The notes beneath the pieces are model-generated. The model did not search any database and was not told where the DNA came from. It saw only the letters and a program-made list of their open reading frames with translations. 64,000 nt of DNA, taken from the NCBI GenBank assembly GCA_944989445.1, contig CALYLW010001195.1, positions 186,001-250,000 on the forward strand. The letters run 5' to 3'. How positions within the stretch are numbered: position 1 is the stretch's first letter; the number at the start of each line of letters is the position of its first letter. The translations under genes were made by a program, and so were the position numbers. The stretch comes from Ampullaceana balthica (lineage: Eukaryota > Mollusca > Gastropoda > Lymnaeidae). This document shows, piece after piece, positions 23,081 to 31,565 of the stretch.

Positions 23081-24196
23081 ATGGAAACTAGAAGCAGTAG
23101 TAAGGGTATAAACATGGACGAGAAATTAGAGTCGTTTAAAAAACAAGGGGAAAAACTCGCACTCAGAGGGGAGAAACTAGACGAATATGTGAGAGAGCAA
23201 TGGAAAGATTTTCAAACACAGGAAAGGTTAAGGGAACAGAGAGATTATGACGACAGACAGAGACAGAAAGACGAACAAAAGGTAAAGGAACAGAGAGAGT
23301 ATGACGAGAAACAGAGACAGAAAGAAAGGGAGCACGAATTGAAATTGGCAGAAATTAAAAGGAAAGACGTAACTGAACTGGACATGACAGGCCACTCGAG
23401 AGAAAACAAAGACCTTCGACAAATATTAAAAAATTTGCAAAAATTCGACGGGTCCCAAGAACTCGACGAATATGTGGCGACATTCGAACATGTAGTGGCT
23501 CAGGCAAAAGTGCCAAAAAGTCAATGGCTGATAGAGCTACAAGTAAGGCTAACGGTTGAGTTACAATCATTCTTAATGACGGAAGACGTTAGGACAAAAC
23601 TGCATGATTATGACACTGTCAAGCGACTCCTTTTGCAACATGCAGGATTTAATGGGGAGAAGTACAGGGAAGCGTGGAATAGTCTAGCACCGGAGAGTAA
23701 TAATTTTAGATTATTTCACTCAAAATTGGTTAGAAGTTTAGACAATTGGGTGGCCAGTACAAAAACAGAGAGAACATTTGAGGGGTTGAGGGATTTATTA
23801 TGTAGAAACAAGTTATTATTGAACATGAATGAAGAGGCTGTTAAATGCATCCTAATGAATAATGCCCCCAAATGTGAGGACGTACTGACACAAATTGACC
23901 ATATAAAGTCGGCAGGACAAGGACAATTAAGTCGGAAAGTCAATACACAGCCACTGGTAGGGGGTGTGGCGGAATATAGGGGTGAATATGGAGGCAAGTC
24001 TAGAAGTCGCTCGACGGAGGGCCGAGTAATGGGTACATGCTTTAACTGTGGTCAGAGGGGTCACATAATGGCCAACTGTCGACAGAAATGGGCCAATAAT
24101 AGGATGCCTGCAAATGCGAAGGGGAATCAGTATAAAAGCTCAGACCAGAAATATAGCTATGGAAATAAGTATCCATGGTACAGCCAGGATAGGTGA
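23081..24196 (+). CDS. gag: Gag polyprotein of the Gmr1-like retrotransposon
   Basis: The 371-residue protein forms the capsid and binds RNA. Residues about 10-100 are a highly charged E/K/Q/R-rich helix, probably coiled coil, with an internal duplication of an EQR.YD..QRQK unit. Residues about 110-280 hold the capsid. Its C-terminal part (about 190-275, KYREAW.. to ..DVLTQIDHI) has the helical spacing of the capsid domain that gave rise to the vertebrate SCAN domain, in the published proposal that SCAN came from Gmr1-like Gag. A single CCHC zinc knuckle, CFNCGQRGHIMANC, lies at residues 320-333. The first ATG in this frame after the leader fits the start. The frame ends in TGA at 24,194-24,196 and continues open in the same frame into Pol. 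Confidence 0.92.
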   Translation: METRSSSKGINMDEKLESFKKQGEKLALRGEKLDEYVREQWKDFQTQERLREQRDYDDRQRQKDEQKVKEQREYDEKQRQKEREHELKLAEIKRKDVTELDMTGHSRENKDLRQILKNLQKFDGSQELDEYVATFEHVVAQAKVPKSQWLIELQVRLTVELQSFLMTEDVRTKLHDYDTVKRLLLQHAGFNGEKYREAWNSLAPESNNFRLFHSKLVRSLDNWVASTKTERTFEGLRDLLCRNKLLLNMNEEAVKCILMNNAPKCEDVLTQIDHIKSAGQGQLSRKVNTQPLVGGVAEYRGEYGGKSRSRSTEGRVMGTCFNCGQRGHIMANCRQKWANNRMPANAKGNQYKSSDQKYSYGNKYPWYSQDR

Positions 24197-24274
24197 CTAA
24201 GCAAAGATTGCAAACAGGGCCGTACTATACAGTGGCAGGGGTATAAACCTAGAAAAAGGGGGCAGTTTCGCAAT
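24194..24274 (+). promoter_or_regulatory. Putative gag-pol readthrough signal: UGA-CUA plus downstream stem
   Basis: The gag stop reads TGA CTA. UGA followed by CUA is an established leaky-stop context in several viral and animal genes. Gag and Pol are in the same frame with no further stop for 461 codons. ATTGCAAAC (24,207-24,215) can pair with GTTTCGCAAT (24,265-24,274) as a nine-pair stem with one bulged C, starting 10 nt after the stop. Stop, context and frame are seen directly; use as a readthrough element is inference. Confidence 0.6.
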
Positions 24275-25579
24275 ACACAATGGGGGGGAAGTATGAGCGA
24301 TATTTTTAGAAAGTCCACGGGTAGGTTAAATGTCGAAAAATGCTTGTTAGGGAAGGAAGCTTCTCTTCCTAGAGACACCGGCTGTACAATCGTAGGGTGC
24401 AGAAAGAGTTTAATACCAAAAAAATACATGACTGATCAGACCTTTACAGTTAAACTTATCGATGGGACAATAAAAACGTTTGAAACTGCTTTAGTAGACA
24501 TTAAAACCCCTTATCTCTGCGGTAGATTTTTGTCCGCCCTTTTTGAAGATCCGGTAACAGATGTGATTTTAGGAAATGTTAGATCAGACGAGGACACACC
24601 ATTCCATCACGGTAACGTAGTTACCAGGGCCCAGAATAAACGAGATAAAGGGGGAGGACCACAAATGAAAACTGTGATTAGTACAATTCCAAAAATATTT
24701 GAACACATCAATTTAGCTGAGGAGCAGGCAAAGGATGGTGGATTAAATAAACTATGGCAAAAAGCTAAAAGTCAGAGGGTGGAAAACACCAAACAAGGAA
24801 TAATAACGTTTGAAATAAACAATAATATACTATACAGGATATTTATTTCTAAAATAGATAACAGTGTTGAAAAAAAATTGGTGATTCCGAAACCATACCG
24901 ACGATTAGTCTTAGAAACGGCTCATACAACAGCATTAGCCGGACACATGTCAGTCAGAAGAACCAAATACAGAATTTTTTCTCAGTATTTCTGGCCACGT
25001 ATGAGCATAGATATCAAGGAATTCATTAAGTCTTGCCCTATTTGCCAAAAAGCACGTCCACCGGGGAGCATAAAACCCATAGAGTTAGGTCAAATGGAAG
25101 TGATCGGAACACCATTTCAGAAGGTTGCTATTGATATCGTAGGGCCATTACAATTAAGTGATAATAAGAATAGATATATCCTTACGTTGGTAGATATGGC
25201 TACTCGTTGGCCTGAAGCTATTGCACTAAAAAATATAACAACACAAGACGTTTATGAGGCCCTATTAACAATATTCTCTAGAATGGGATTCCCGGAAGAG
25301 ATCTTGTCAGATAACGGGCCCCAGTTCTCCTCCGATATGTACAAACAGGTGTGTGAATTGTTTAACATAAAATCCAGTCACTCTTCTATTTACCACCCAC
25401 AGTCTAACGGGATGGTGGAAAGATTAAATGGCACCCTAAAAAGCATGTTAAGAAAAGTGGCAGATGAGGAACCCAACAATTGGGATAGATTTTTGCCGGC
25501 AATTTTGTTGCATATCGGGAAGTTCCGAACGAGACAACGGCAATGTCTCCTTATGAACTCCTCTTCGGGCGAAAAGTGA
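24197..25579 (+). CDS. pol: Pol part 1: protease and integrase (HHCC zinc finger and DDE core)
   Basis: The frame is open directly from the gag stop, so readthrough needs no new start; the first ATG is at 24,293. A retropepsin active site reads RDTGCT (DTG at 24,374-24,382), with DVILG about 65 residues later, so the protease processes Gag-Pol. Integrase follows. Its zinc finger runs from AHTTALAGHM to SCPICQKA, and its catalytic core has D (25,133), D (25,310, in SDNGPQF) and E (25,418, in MVERLNG). The last D and E are separated by 35 residues, the canonical DX35E spacing. After about 25,505 the conserved path moves to another frame, so this reading ends in unrelated residues at 25,579. Integrase preceding RT marks the Gmr1 lineage. 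Confidence 0.92.
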   Translation, partial: LSKDCKQGRTIQWQGYKPRKRGQFRNTQWGGSMSDIFRKSTGRLNVEKCLLGKEASLPRDTGCTIVGCRKSLIPKKYMTDQTFTVKLIDGTIKTFETALVDIKTPYLCGRFLSALFEDPVTDVILGNVRSDEDTPFHHGNVVTRAQNKRDKGGGPQMKTVISTIPKIFEHINLAEEQAKDGGLNKLWQKAKSQRVENTKQGIITFEINNNILYRIFISKIDNSVEKKLVIPKPYRRLVLETAHTTALAGHMSVRRTKYRIFSQYFWPRMSIDIKEFIKSCPICQKARPPGSIKPIELGQMEVIGTPFQKVAIDIVGPLQLSDNKNRYILTLVDMATRWPEAIALKNITTQDVYEALLTIFSRMGFPEEILSDNGPQFSSDMYKQVCELFNIKSSHSSIYHPQSNGMVERLNGTLKSMLRKVADEEPNNWDRFLPAILLHIGKFRTRQRQCLLMNSSSGEK

Positions 25580-27495
25580 GAGGACCAATGTCAATTTTAA
25601 GGAAAATACTGACAAATGAAAATACGACAGAGGAAGGTAAAACAACATATGAATATATAATAGACCTCAAAAACAGAATAAAATCAGGGTTATATAAAAC
25701 AGAGGCAATCACGAAAGGAAAGGCAAATAAATATAAACAATATTATGATCAAAGGGCTAGAGAGAAAGATATACAAATTGGTGACAAAGTGCTCGTGTTG
25801 AAACCTAAAAAAGGAAATAAACTCGCTCTGTATTCAGAAGGTCCATTCACCGTCACGAGAAAATTATCGAAATTTAATGTAGAGATTGCGAAGGGACATA
25901 AGCGTATAGTTTATCACCTCAACAGATTAACAAAATTTGTCGAAAATAACATGGATAACACAGATGCGAACTTATCGGCAGCAGAGAAAAATGAAAAGAC
26001 AATTAATGGTGCCAGTGCCACAGTGATAGCCGAAGAAGAAGAGGAAGATGTAAATAGTGAAGACATTAAGCAAATTCCGTTAATCAACGTCAAGGATAAT
26101 TCAGGCATTGACATTAATAAGGAACTAACGGAGACACAGAAAAGACAAGTTGACGATATGGTGCTAGAGTACAAAGAAATCATTTCAGATATCCCAGGGA
26201 AAACATCGGCGGGTACGCACAAAATAGAATTATTAGACTCTAAGCCCATTAACGTAAAACCTTATGCAATACCTATACATATGATTCAAAGTCTAAAAGA
26301 AGAGATTAGTATGATGTTAGAACTAGGTATAATCGAGGAATCACAGTCACCATATTGCTCTCCCTTAGTTTTAATTAAGAAAAAAGATGGATCGATTCGG
26401 ACTTGCGTGGATTATAGAAAATTGAACGCAATTACAAAAAAAGTAGCAGAAGTTATACCTAACCAGGATAAACTTCTAGAACACATGAATAAAGCCAAAT
26501 ACTTTACGAAACTAGACTTAACAAAGGGATATTGGCAAATACCTCTTGAGGAGAAAAGCAAAGAATACACAGCTTTTCAAGGCCCAGACGGGGCATATCA
26601 ATATGACTTTATGCCATTCGGATTGGCAACCGCACCGGCAACGTTCAATAAAATTGTTAAGAAATTATTCAAAGGAGTAAAAGAGGTAGTTACTTATTTT
26701 GACGATATCTGTGTATACACAGATGACTGGGAGTCACATATACGAGTTACTCGAGAGGTTTTAGAGATTCTGAAAAAGGCAGGGTTCACCATTAAACCAT
26801 CTAAGTTAGAAATAGGTAAAGAATCAATCGAATTTCTGGGACATAGAATTGGAGCAGGCATCTTAAAACCAGACATGAACAATATAAACAAAGTGTTGGA
26901 AATAGAACGACCCAAAAATAAGAGACAAGTAAGGGGACTAGTTGGCCTAATAGCGTATTACAATAAATTTATACCTAATTTTTCAACGATAACAGCCCCA
27001 TTGACGGACCTTACAAAGAAAGGTAAACCTAATAATATATGTTGGACTAAGGAATGCCAACAAGCATTGGATACAATCCAAAACTATTTAACAAATAACC
27101 CCATTTTGGTTCTGCCCGACATTAAGGAACCCTTTATAGTTCGTACAGATGCGTCAACGAAGGGATTGGGGGCATGTTTGATGCAGAAGAGAGACAATAT
27201 GCTCCACCCGGTTAAATATATTAGTCGTAAACTTGTTGACAGGGAAACTAGATACTCAACAATAGAGAGGGAATGCTTGGCAATAATATGGGGAATTCAG
27301 AAATTATCCTACTATTTAATGGGGGCAAGATTTACGCTCCAGTGTGACCACCAAGCGTTAAAATATTTGAATACGACTAAATTTGAAAATTCAAGAGTTT
27401 CCAGGTGGTCTTTGATGTTACAGGAATACGATTTCAACGTGGAATACATTAAAGGTGAAGATAACATTATTGCAGATTTTTTATCTCGGCAATAA
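25510..27495 (+). CDS. pol: Pol part 2: integrase C-terminus (GPY/F), reverse transcriptase, RNase H
   Basis: Conserved integrase residues resume in this frame at about 25,510 (AYREVPN), well before the first ATG at 25,543, so a one-base break near 25,502-25,510 separates it from part 1. It begins with the integrase tail and a GPY/F module (SEGPFTVTRKL, near 25,840). After an acidic linker comes reverse transcriptase with KKKDGSIRTCVDYRKLN, LDLTKGYWQI, PFGLATAPATF and the catalytic YFDD (FDD at 26,698-26,706). RNase H starts at RTDASTKG (D at 27,148) and includes ERECLAI and CDHQALKYL. The frame ends with IIADFLSRQ and a stop at 27,493-27,495. No chromodomain or integrase follows. RT and RNase H appear intact. 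Confidence 0.93.
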   Translation, partial: AYREVPNETTAMSPYELLFGRKVRGPMSILRKILTNENTTEEGKTTYEYIIDLKNRIKSGLYKTEAITKGKANKYKQYYDQRAREKDIQIGDKVLVLKPKKGNKLALYSEGPFTVTRKLSKFNVEIAKGHKRIVYHLNRLTKFVENNMDNTDANLSAAEKNEKTINGASATVIAEEEEEDVNSEDIKQIPLINVKDNSGIDINKELTETQKRQVDDMVLEYKEIISDIPGKTSAGTHKIELLDSKPINVKPYAIPIHMIQSLKEEISMMLELGIIEESQSPYCSPLVLIKKKDGSIRTCVDYRKLNAITKKVAEVIPNQDKLLEHMNKAKYFTKLDLTKGYWQIPLEEKSKEYTAFQGPDGAYQYDFMPFGLATAPATFNKIVKKLFKGVKEVVTYFDDICVYTDDWESHIRVTREVLEILKKAGFTIKPSKLEIGKESIEFLGHRIGAGILKPDMNNINKVLEIERPKNKRQVRGLVGLIAYYNKFIPNFSTITAPLTDLTKKGKPNNICWTKECQQALDTIQNYLTNNPILVLPDIKEPFIVRTDASTKGLGACLMQKRDNMLHPVKYISRKLVDRETRYSTIERECLAIIWGIQKLSYYLMGARFTLQCDHQALKYLNTTKFENSRVSRWSLMLQEYDFNVEYIKGEDNIIADFLSRQ

Positions 27496-29120
27496 GCAGA
27501 TATGGCAGCTGATTGGTTAGGTATTTACATCAAAATTCGGTCGAGTTACGGCGACCAGGGGATAGAGGGGAGACAAAGTGGAAATTGAGAGGTCAAGAAG
27601 AATTTAAAAGTTGTGACAAGGGCGGCCGGGTAGATGTCAGAGGTAGAAGTAGAGAGACCAGAGTGATCATAGAGGTGCAATGGTTGTTGACACAGACAAA
27701 CTACGATATAACATCCCGGTCCCACTGAGACTGGTAGGATCATGACAGATCTGGTAATGTTAATCATAATTAATGAGCAGAAATCAAACCATGACCGACA
27801 AGGACTCGCAGGACAGGTTTATGAAAAACAAGTAGAGTTGCTTGTTCATGGGGACTAATTTGGGTAGAAATTGAGGTCTGGGTCACCTCGGGCCAGTATT
27901 ATTATTATATGAACATGATTGTGAGGTTTCATAGCGATTATGTACTTATGTTAGTTAGTACTTATGGATGGTTGTAAATAAATATGAGATGGTTGTATTT
28001 TCGTGCTGATGTTTTCTATGATAATTTTTGGCTCCGGGTGACCTCAGGACATTTTTCATTATATGTATTATATATATATATATATTTATGTAATGATGAT
28101 GATATAGGGTGATAATGATATTGTTCATGATTATGATTATTATGATGAATTATGTTAATTACGACTACTATATGCACATGATTAATGATTGTTATATAAT
28201 TGATTGTAATGGGTTAAATACAATCAGGCTGAAATGTTTATAGTTTGGATAAGTAGTTATCCCTATAACATTATCTCATGCTGGAGGTAATCCTGGAATA
28301 AATATCTTAAGGAATTTATATGAGGTACCAGTAGAGTCAGTTGTAAATAGAAAACAATCTAGCGTAAAAAGGGTCAATTGTTGGATACTAATTATGTGAG
28401 GTGTTATGACCAGTAGTAGGTCGAAGGTTGGTTCTTTGAGAATTAAGATAATAATGTACGAGTAGTCAAGAAGTAGGAAGTCAGACCTGTATGGCATGGG
28501 AGATAGGCTCCCTCTGTTATATAATTAACTACGTCCTGTGCGGCAGGAGTGATGGGCAGTTTTTGTTTATCAATTAACCAAGTTCCTGTGTGGCAGGAGC
28601 GATGGGCTGTATTTATATACATAGATTTAGAATTGTGCCTATGGAGGGATAAGAGAGCTTAATAACACAGGTGTTATTAAAAAAAAAGTAATTAAGTGAG
28701 CAGTGATTGCTCCGTAATATGCCACATGATGTGGACACGTTCTTGTGTGCTAGAAAGTTTCTTGTGTCGTTTTTTCCAAGATTGTAAATTGTGTATTTAT
28801 ATATAGATTAATTATTATAGATAATGAGATGCATTAAGACTTCACATGTATATATTATTTTTTATTGCATTTATGTAGATATAGAATATGTAATCCATGT
28901 GTGGTAGTAGGACGGCTGTCCTTCTCGAATGACTTTGCGGGTTATTGGAGTCGTATACAAGTACGACCAAATTGATTTCTTTTCCACTGTGTTGTATATA
29001 CTAAATTATTTTTAAAGATATTAATTCATGATGTACTATATTAATGTATTTATAATGTGCAGTGATTCCATGCCCTGTCTTTGTTGTATTGTGAGATTCT
29101 ACTCGTAAGTAGAATCTAAC
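27496..29120 (+). other. Long non-coding 3' region of the LTR retrotransposon
   Basis: About 1.6 kb lies between the pol stop and the purine tract. No frame has a domain, transmembrane pattern or env-like product. A TA microsatellite lies near 28,068-28,086. A pair of GCTCCGGGTGACCTCAGG / GGTCACCTCGGGCC strings and a duplicated TGTG.GGCAGGAG.GATGGGC unit (28,536 and 28,590) are the only internal structure. Confidence 0.7.
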
Positions 29121-29135
29121 GGAAGAGGGGGGATA
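29121..29135 (+). other. Polypurine tract
   Basis: GGAAGAGGGGGGATA directly abuts the 3' LTR and would prime plus-strand synthesis. Confidence 0.85.
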
Positions 29136-29587
29136 TGTCAGGGTATGAGAATCACTGCGAATGATTGTTGTGAGATTGTTGTGAGCCAGTGTGTGAGTCG
29201 GCTCAAGGCGTGCGTGACAAGAGTTCACTTGTGAATATGATGTTAATTGTATTCACCCGGTATGCAAGTTAGAGAGCCGTGTCGTGGATAAATGGGGTGT
29301 GTGAGACAGAGGGACTTGGGAAGACTGAACAGTGCAGAGGTCCACAGTCCTTGTGAGGACTAGCGATGGAGTGATCGAGTGTAGTTCGACTAGCTGGTAA
29401 CACATCGAGGTGTGCTCGAAGTTACAGCGGAGTGTACGCACTTAGGAGGAAGTGTCCTTGTGAAAGAATTACGTTTGTGTACCTGAACCAATTGATGTAC
29501 CTAGGTTGCAGACTAATAAAGAATTATATTATCCTTTGACAAGAGTCAAGACTTAGTCTTCTTGTATCCAGAACCCAGTACGCAACA
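29136..29587 (+). repeat. 3' LTR (452 bp)
   Basis: It has the same length and ends as the 5' LTR, and I saw no difference when comparing the two line by line. The following GCGAT (29,588-29,592) is the target duplication. Confidence 0.95.
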
Positions 29588-30050
29588 GCGATGTCGGTCT
29601 TTTTGTATGGTGGTGAGGCTTGGACGCTCACTGCAGACCTCAAAAGAAGAATCAATGCGCTAGAGATGAGATGTTTCAGAAAGATATTGAACATCTCCTA
29701 CACAGCGCACATCACAAACGAAGCGGTCCGCAACACAATAAGTACTGTCATTGACTCCTACGAGGACCTACTCACATCAATTAAGAAGAGGAAATTACGA
29801 TGGTACGGACATGTGACAAGAACTGGAGGTCTCGCAAAAACTATATTGCAAGGCACAGTCCAGGGAGGAAGGAAAATGGGCAGACAAAAGAAGAGATGGG
29901 AGGACAATATCAAAGAGTGGACCGGCCAGTCATTCAGCGACTCTCAAAGGGCAGCACAGGACCGGGACAAATGGCGTGTGTTAGTGAGCAGCTCACGATG
30001 GTGCCCCAACGACCCAACAACGGGTTAAGGGATAGTTCAAGTTCAAGTTC
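29588..30050 (+). pseudogene. Non-LTR retrotransposon RT C-terminal region, right half
   Basis: This continues the fragment at 21,797-21,963. The frame reads MSVFLYGGEAWTLTADLKRR, then LEMRCFRKILNISY, KLRWYGHVTRT and GRQKKRWEDNIKEWTG, a pattern typical of the C-terminus of endonuclease-type LINEs common in molluscs and flatworms. It ends SSRWCPNDPTTG and a stop, followed by a GTTCAA repeat (about 30,035-30,056) that probably is the element's 3' tail. Confidence 0.85.
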
Positions 30051-30214
30051 AAGTGTATTCGACATTAACAAATTGGCTATATACTTTCTAGTCTGAGGTC
30101 TATACGTTGGAACATAATTGCTGTAAAATGTCTAGGCTATAATTCATATGTTTTATACTGTTTGTTTTTTCAAAGTGTATAGACTCCATGCTCATTGTAT
30201 TAATATATTTAAGC

Positions 30215-30440
30215 AGGGGTTCCCAACCTGTGGGTCACGTCCCCCCAAAGGGGTCTCGAGGGGTTTTTGGGGTCTCCAACGGTCGACTAAAAATATTCAC
30301 TATAATACTAATTTGGTATGTTTTGTAAAAAATTAATTCAAAATGACTTATTTAAATTTCATGGGGGTCGCGAGTCACATTGGCTTATATAAAAGGGGGT
30401 CACCACCCAAAAAATTTTGGGGACCACTTTATTACAGGAA
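30215..30440. mobile_element. hAT-like MITE, CAGGGGTTCCCAACCTGTGG type
   Basis: The left end CAGGGGTTCCCAACCTGTGG matches the common Charlie-like hAT terminus. The right end TTTTGGGGACCACTTTATTA is its degenerate inverse. GTGGGTCACGTC and GGGGGTCGCGAGTCAC units lie inside. It interrupts the left part of the R copy that holds the Tx1-like LINE. Confidence 0.65.
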
Positions 30441-30813
30441 TATAAAAAATAGACACAATTAAAACATAAGTTAATTTTGTATTTATTCCAGAAAGATTCT
30501 GTGAGATTTGAGTAATGTGTGGGTTTGATGACGAGATTTTTTTATAAGGTGTCGATTTTTTTTAATGATAATATTAATAGTAACATAGACAAACAAGAAG
30601 TCATGTGAAAAACATCTTTATGGCTAATAATGAAATTCTAAATAGTGGTTATATTTTAAAGAAGCAATCAAATTATTATACTGTAAAACAAGAAATACGT
30701 TTTTGAAATTAAATAAAGTTTTATTGTTGTAAAAGAATCCTACTTTTTCATTGACATCGTATCCCTAACTATAAGGATCTTGTTCAAGGGGCGTGCCTCT
30801 AGGATAAAATATA
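30440..30813 (+). repeat. R repeat copy, left half, with LINE target site
   Basis: The R sequence (GATTCTGTGAGATTTGAGTA, TATGGCTAATAATGAAATTC, core A at 30,760-30,813) ends in GGATAAAATATA at 30,802-30,813. The copy resumes with the same 12 bases at 36,401, so the 5.6 kb in between is an insertion. Confidence 0.8.
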
Positions 30814-30846
30814 ATTTTAATTTTTTTTTAATTTATTTTTTTTCCC

Positions 30847-30888
30847 CATGAAATTATTTAATCAACAACATCCGGTTCCACCATTTTG
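30847..30888 (-). repeat. 42-bp direct repeat, copy at the LINE 3' end
   Basis: On the minus strand it begins CAAAATGGTGGAACCGGATG and matches 36,324-36,365 without visible difference. It lies directly before the A-rich tail. Confidence 0.9.
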
Positions 30889-31059
30889 GCATGCCCGTCT
30901 TTCAATATATAGGTGTTTTGGTACTTTCATGATATTAATTTTATGAATAAAACATCTAAAATTTATAAAGGAGCATAAAACAATGACTTGAACAAGTTGA
31001 AATTATTATTAAGATGAGTACATTACGTGATTTGAGAATACTAACCATTCATTGGCATT

Positions 31060-31415
31060 GTATCCCTAATAAAAGGGATCGAAGTCAAGTGACATGTCAC
31101 TTGGATAAAAAAAATTATTATTTTTTGTTAAAACAGTTTATTTTATTGATTACCATTTTATTGTGTTTAATTTCATAAGACCAAATAAACAAGTAAAAAT
31201 GAATTGATTAACTGTTTTATATATATTGTTGTTCACGTGTTCATGTTTATTTATAAATGTTTTAACATAGATTAATTTTTATTTTTTTGTTATTCTTTTT
31301 TCTTTTGTTTTGATTTAGTGTTAACAGATATGTATGAAAATCATTGCCTTTCATTGTCATTGTATCCCTAAATATAGGGATCGAAGTGAAGTGGCGTGCC
31401 ACTTACGAAAATATT
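31060..31415 (+). repeat. Two R core-A units in the LINE 3' region
   Basis: The unit at 31,060-31,115 has hairpins ATCCCT..AGGGAT and AAGTGAC-AT-GTCACTT. The second differs from the usual AAGTGGC-GT-GCCACTT by changes on both sides that keep pairing. The unit at 31,360-31,415 has ATCCCTA..TAGGGAT and AAGTGGC-GT-GCCACTT. A T-rich junction follows the first unit directly (GGATAAAAAAAATTATTATT). Confidence 0.8.
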
Positions 31416-31565
31416 TTCTAGTTTTTTACCGTGAGGTTAAAATATTAATATTATTATTTTAAATTACATACATATTTTATATGAATTGACAAATAAAATA
31501 AAATACAAATATTTGATTATAACAAATAAATGTACATTGTATATTATTTCTTAAACGTAAAAACC

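Larger units (their letters stand above)
21964..29587 (+). mobile_element. Complete LTR retrotransposon, Gmr1-like (Ty3/gypsy RT with integrase upstream)
   Basis: The element has 452-bp LTRs starting TG and ending CA, a 5-bp target duplication GCGAT (21,959-21,963 and 29,588-29,592), a primer-site candidate, Gag, protease, integrase, then RT and RNase H, and a purine tract before the 3' LTR. The RT and RNase H are of Ty3/gypsy type, but integrase precedes RT as in Ty1/copia. That order is the hallmark of the Gmr1 lineage. The two LTRs look identical base for base by eye, so the insertion is young. It sits inside a LINE fragment. One frameshift separates the integrase core from its C-terminal part. 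There is no envelope gene. Confidence 0.93.

Noticed and set aside
27513..28500. Possible env gene after pol
   Set aside because: No long frame, signal peptide, glycosylation pattern or membrane segment is present.
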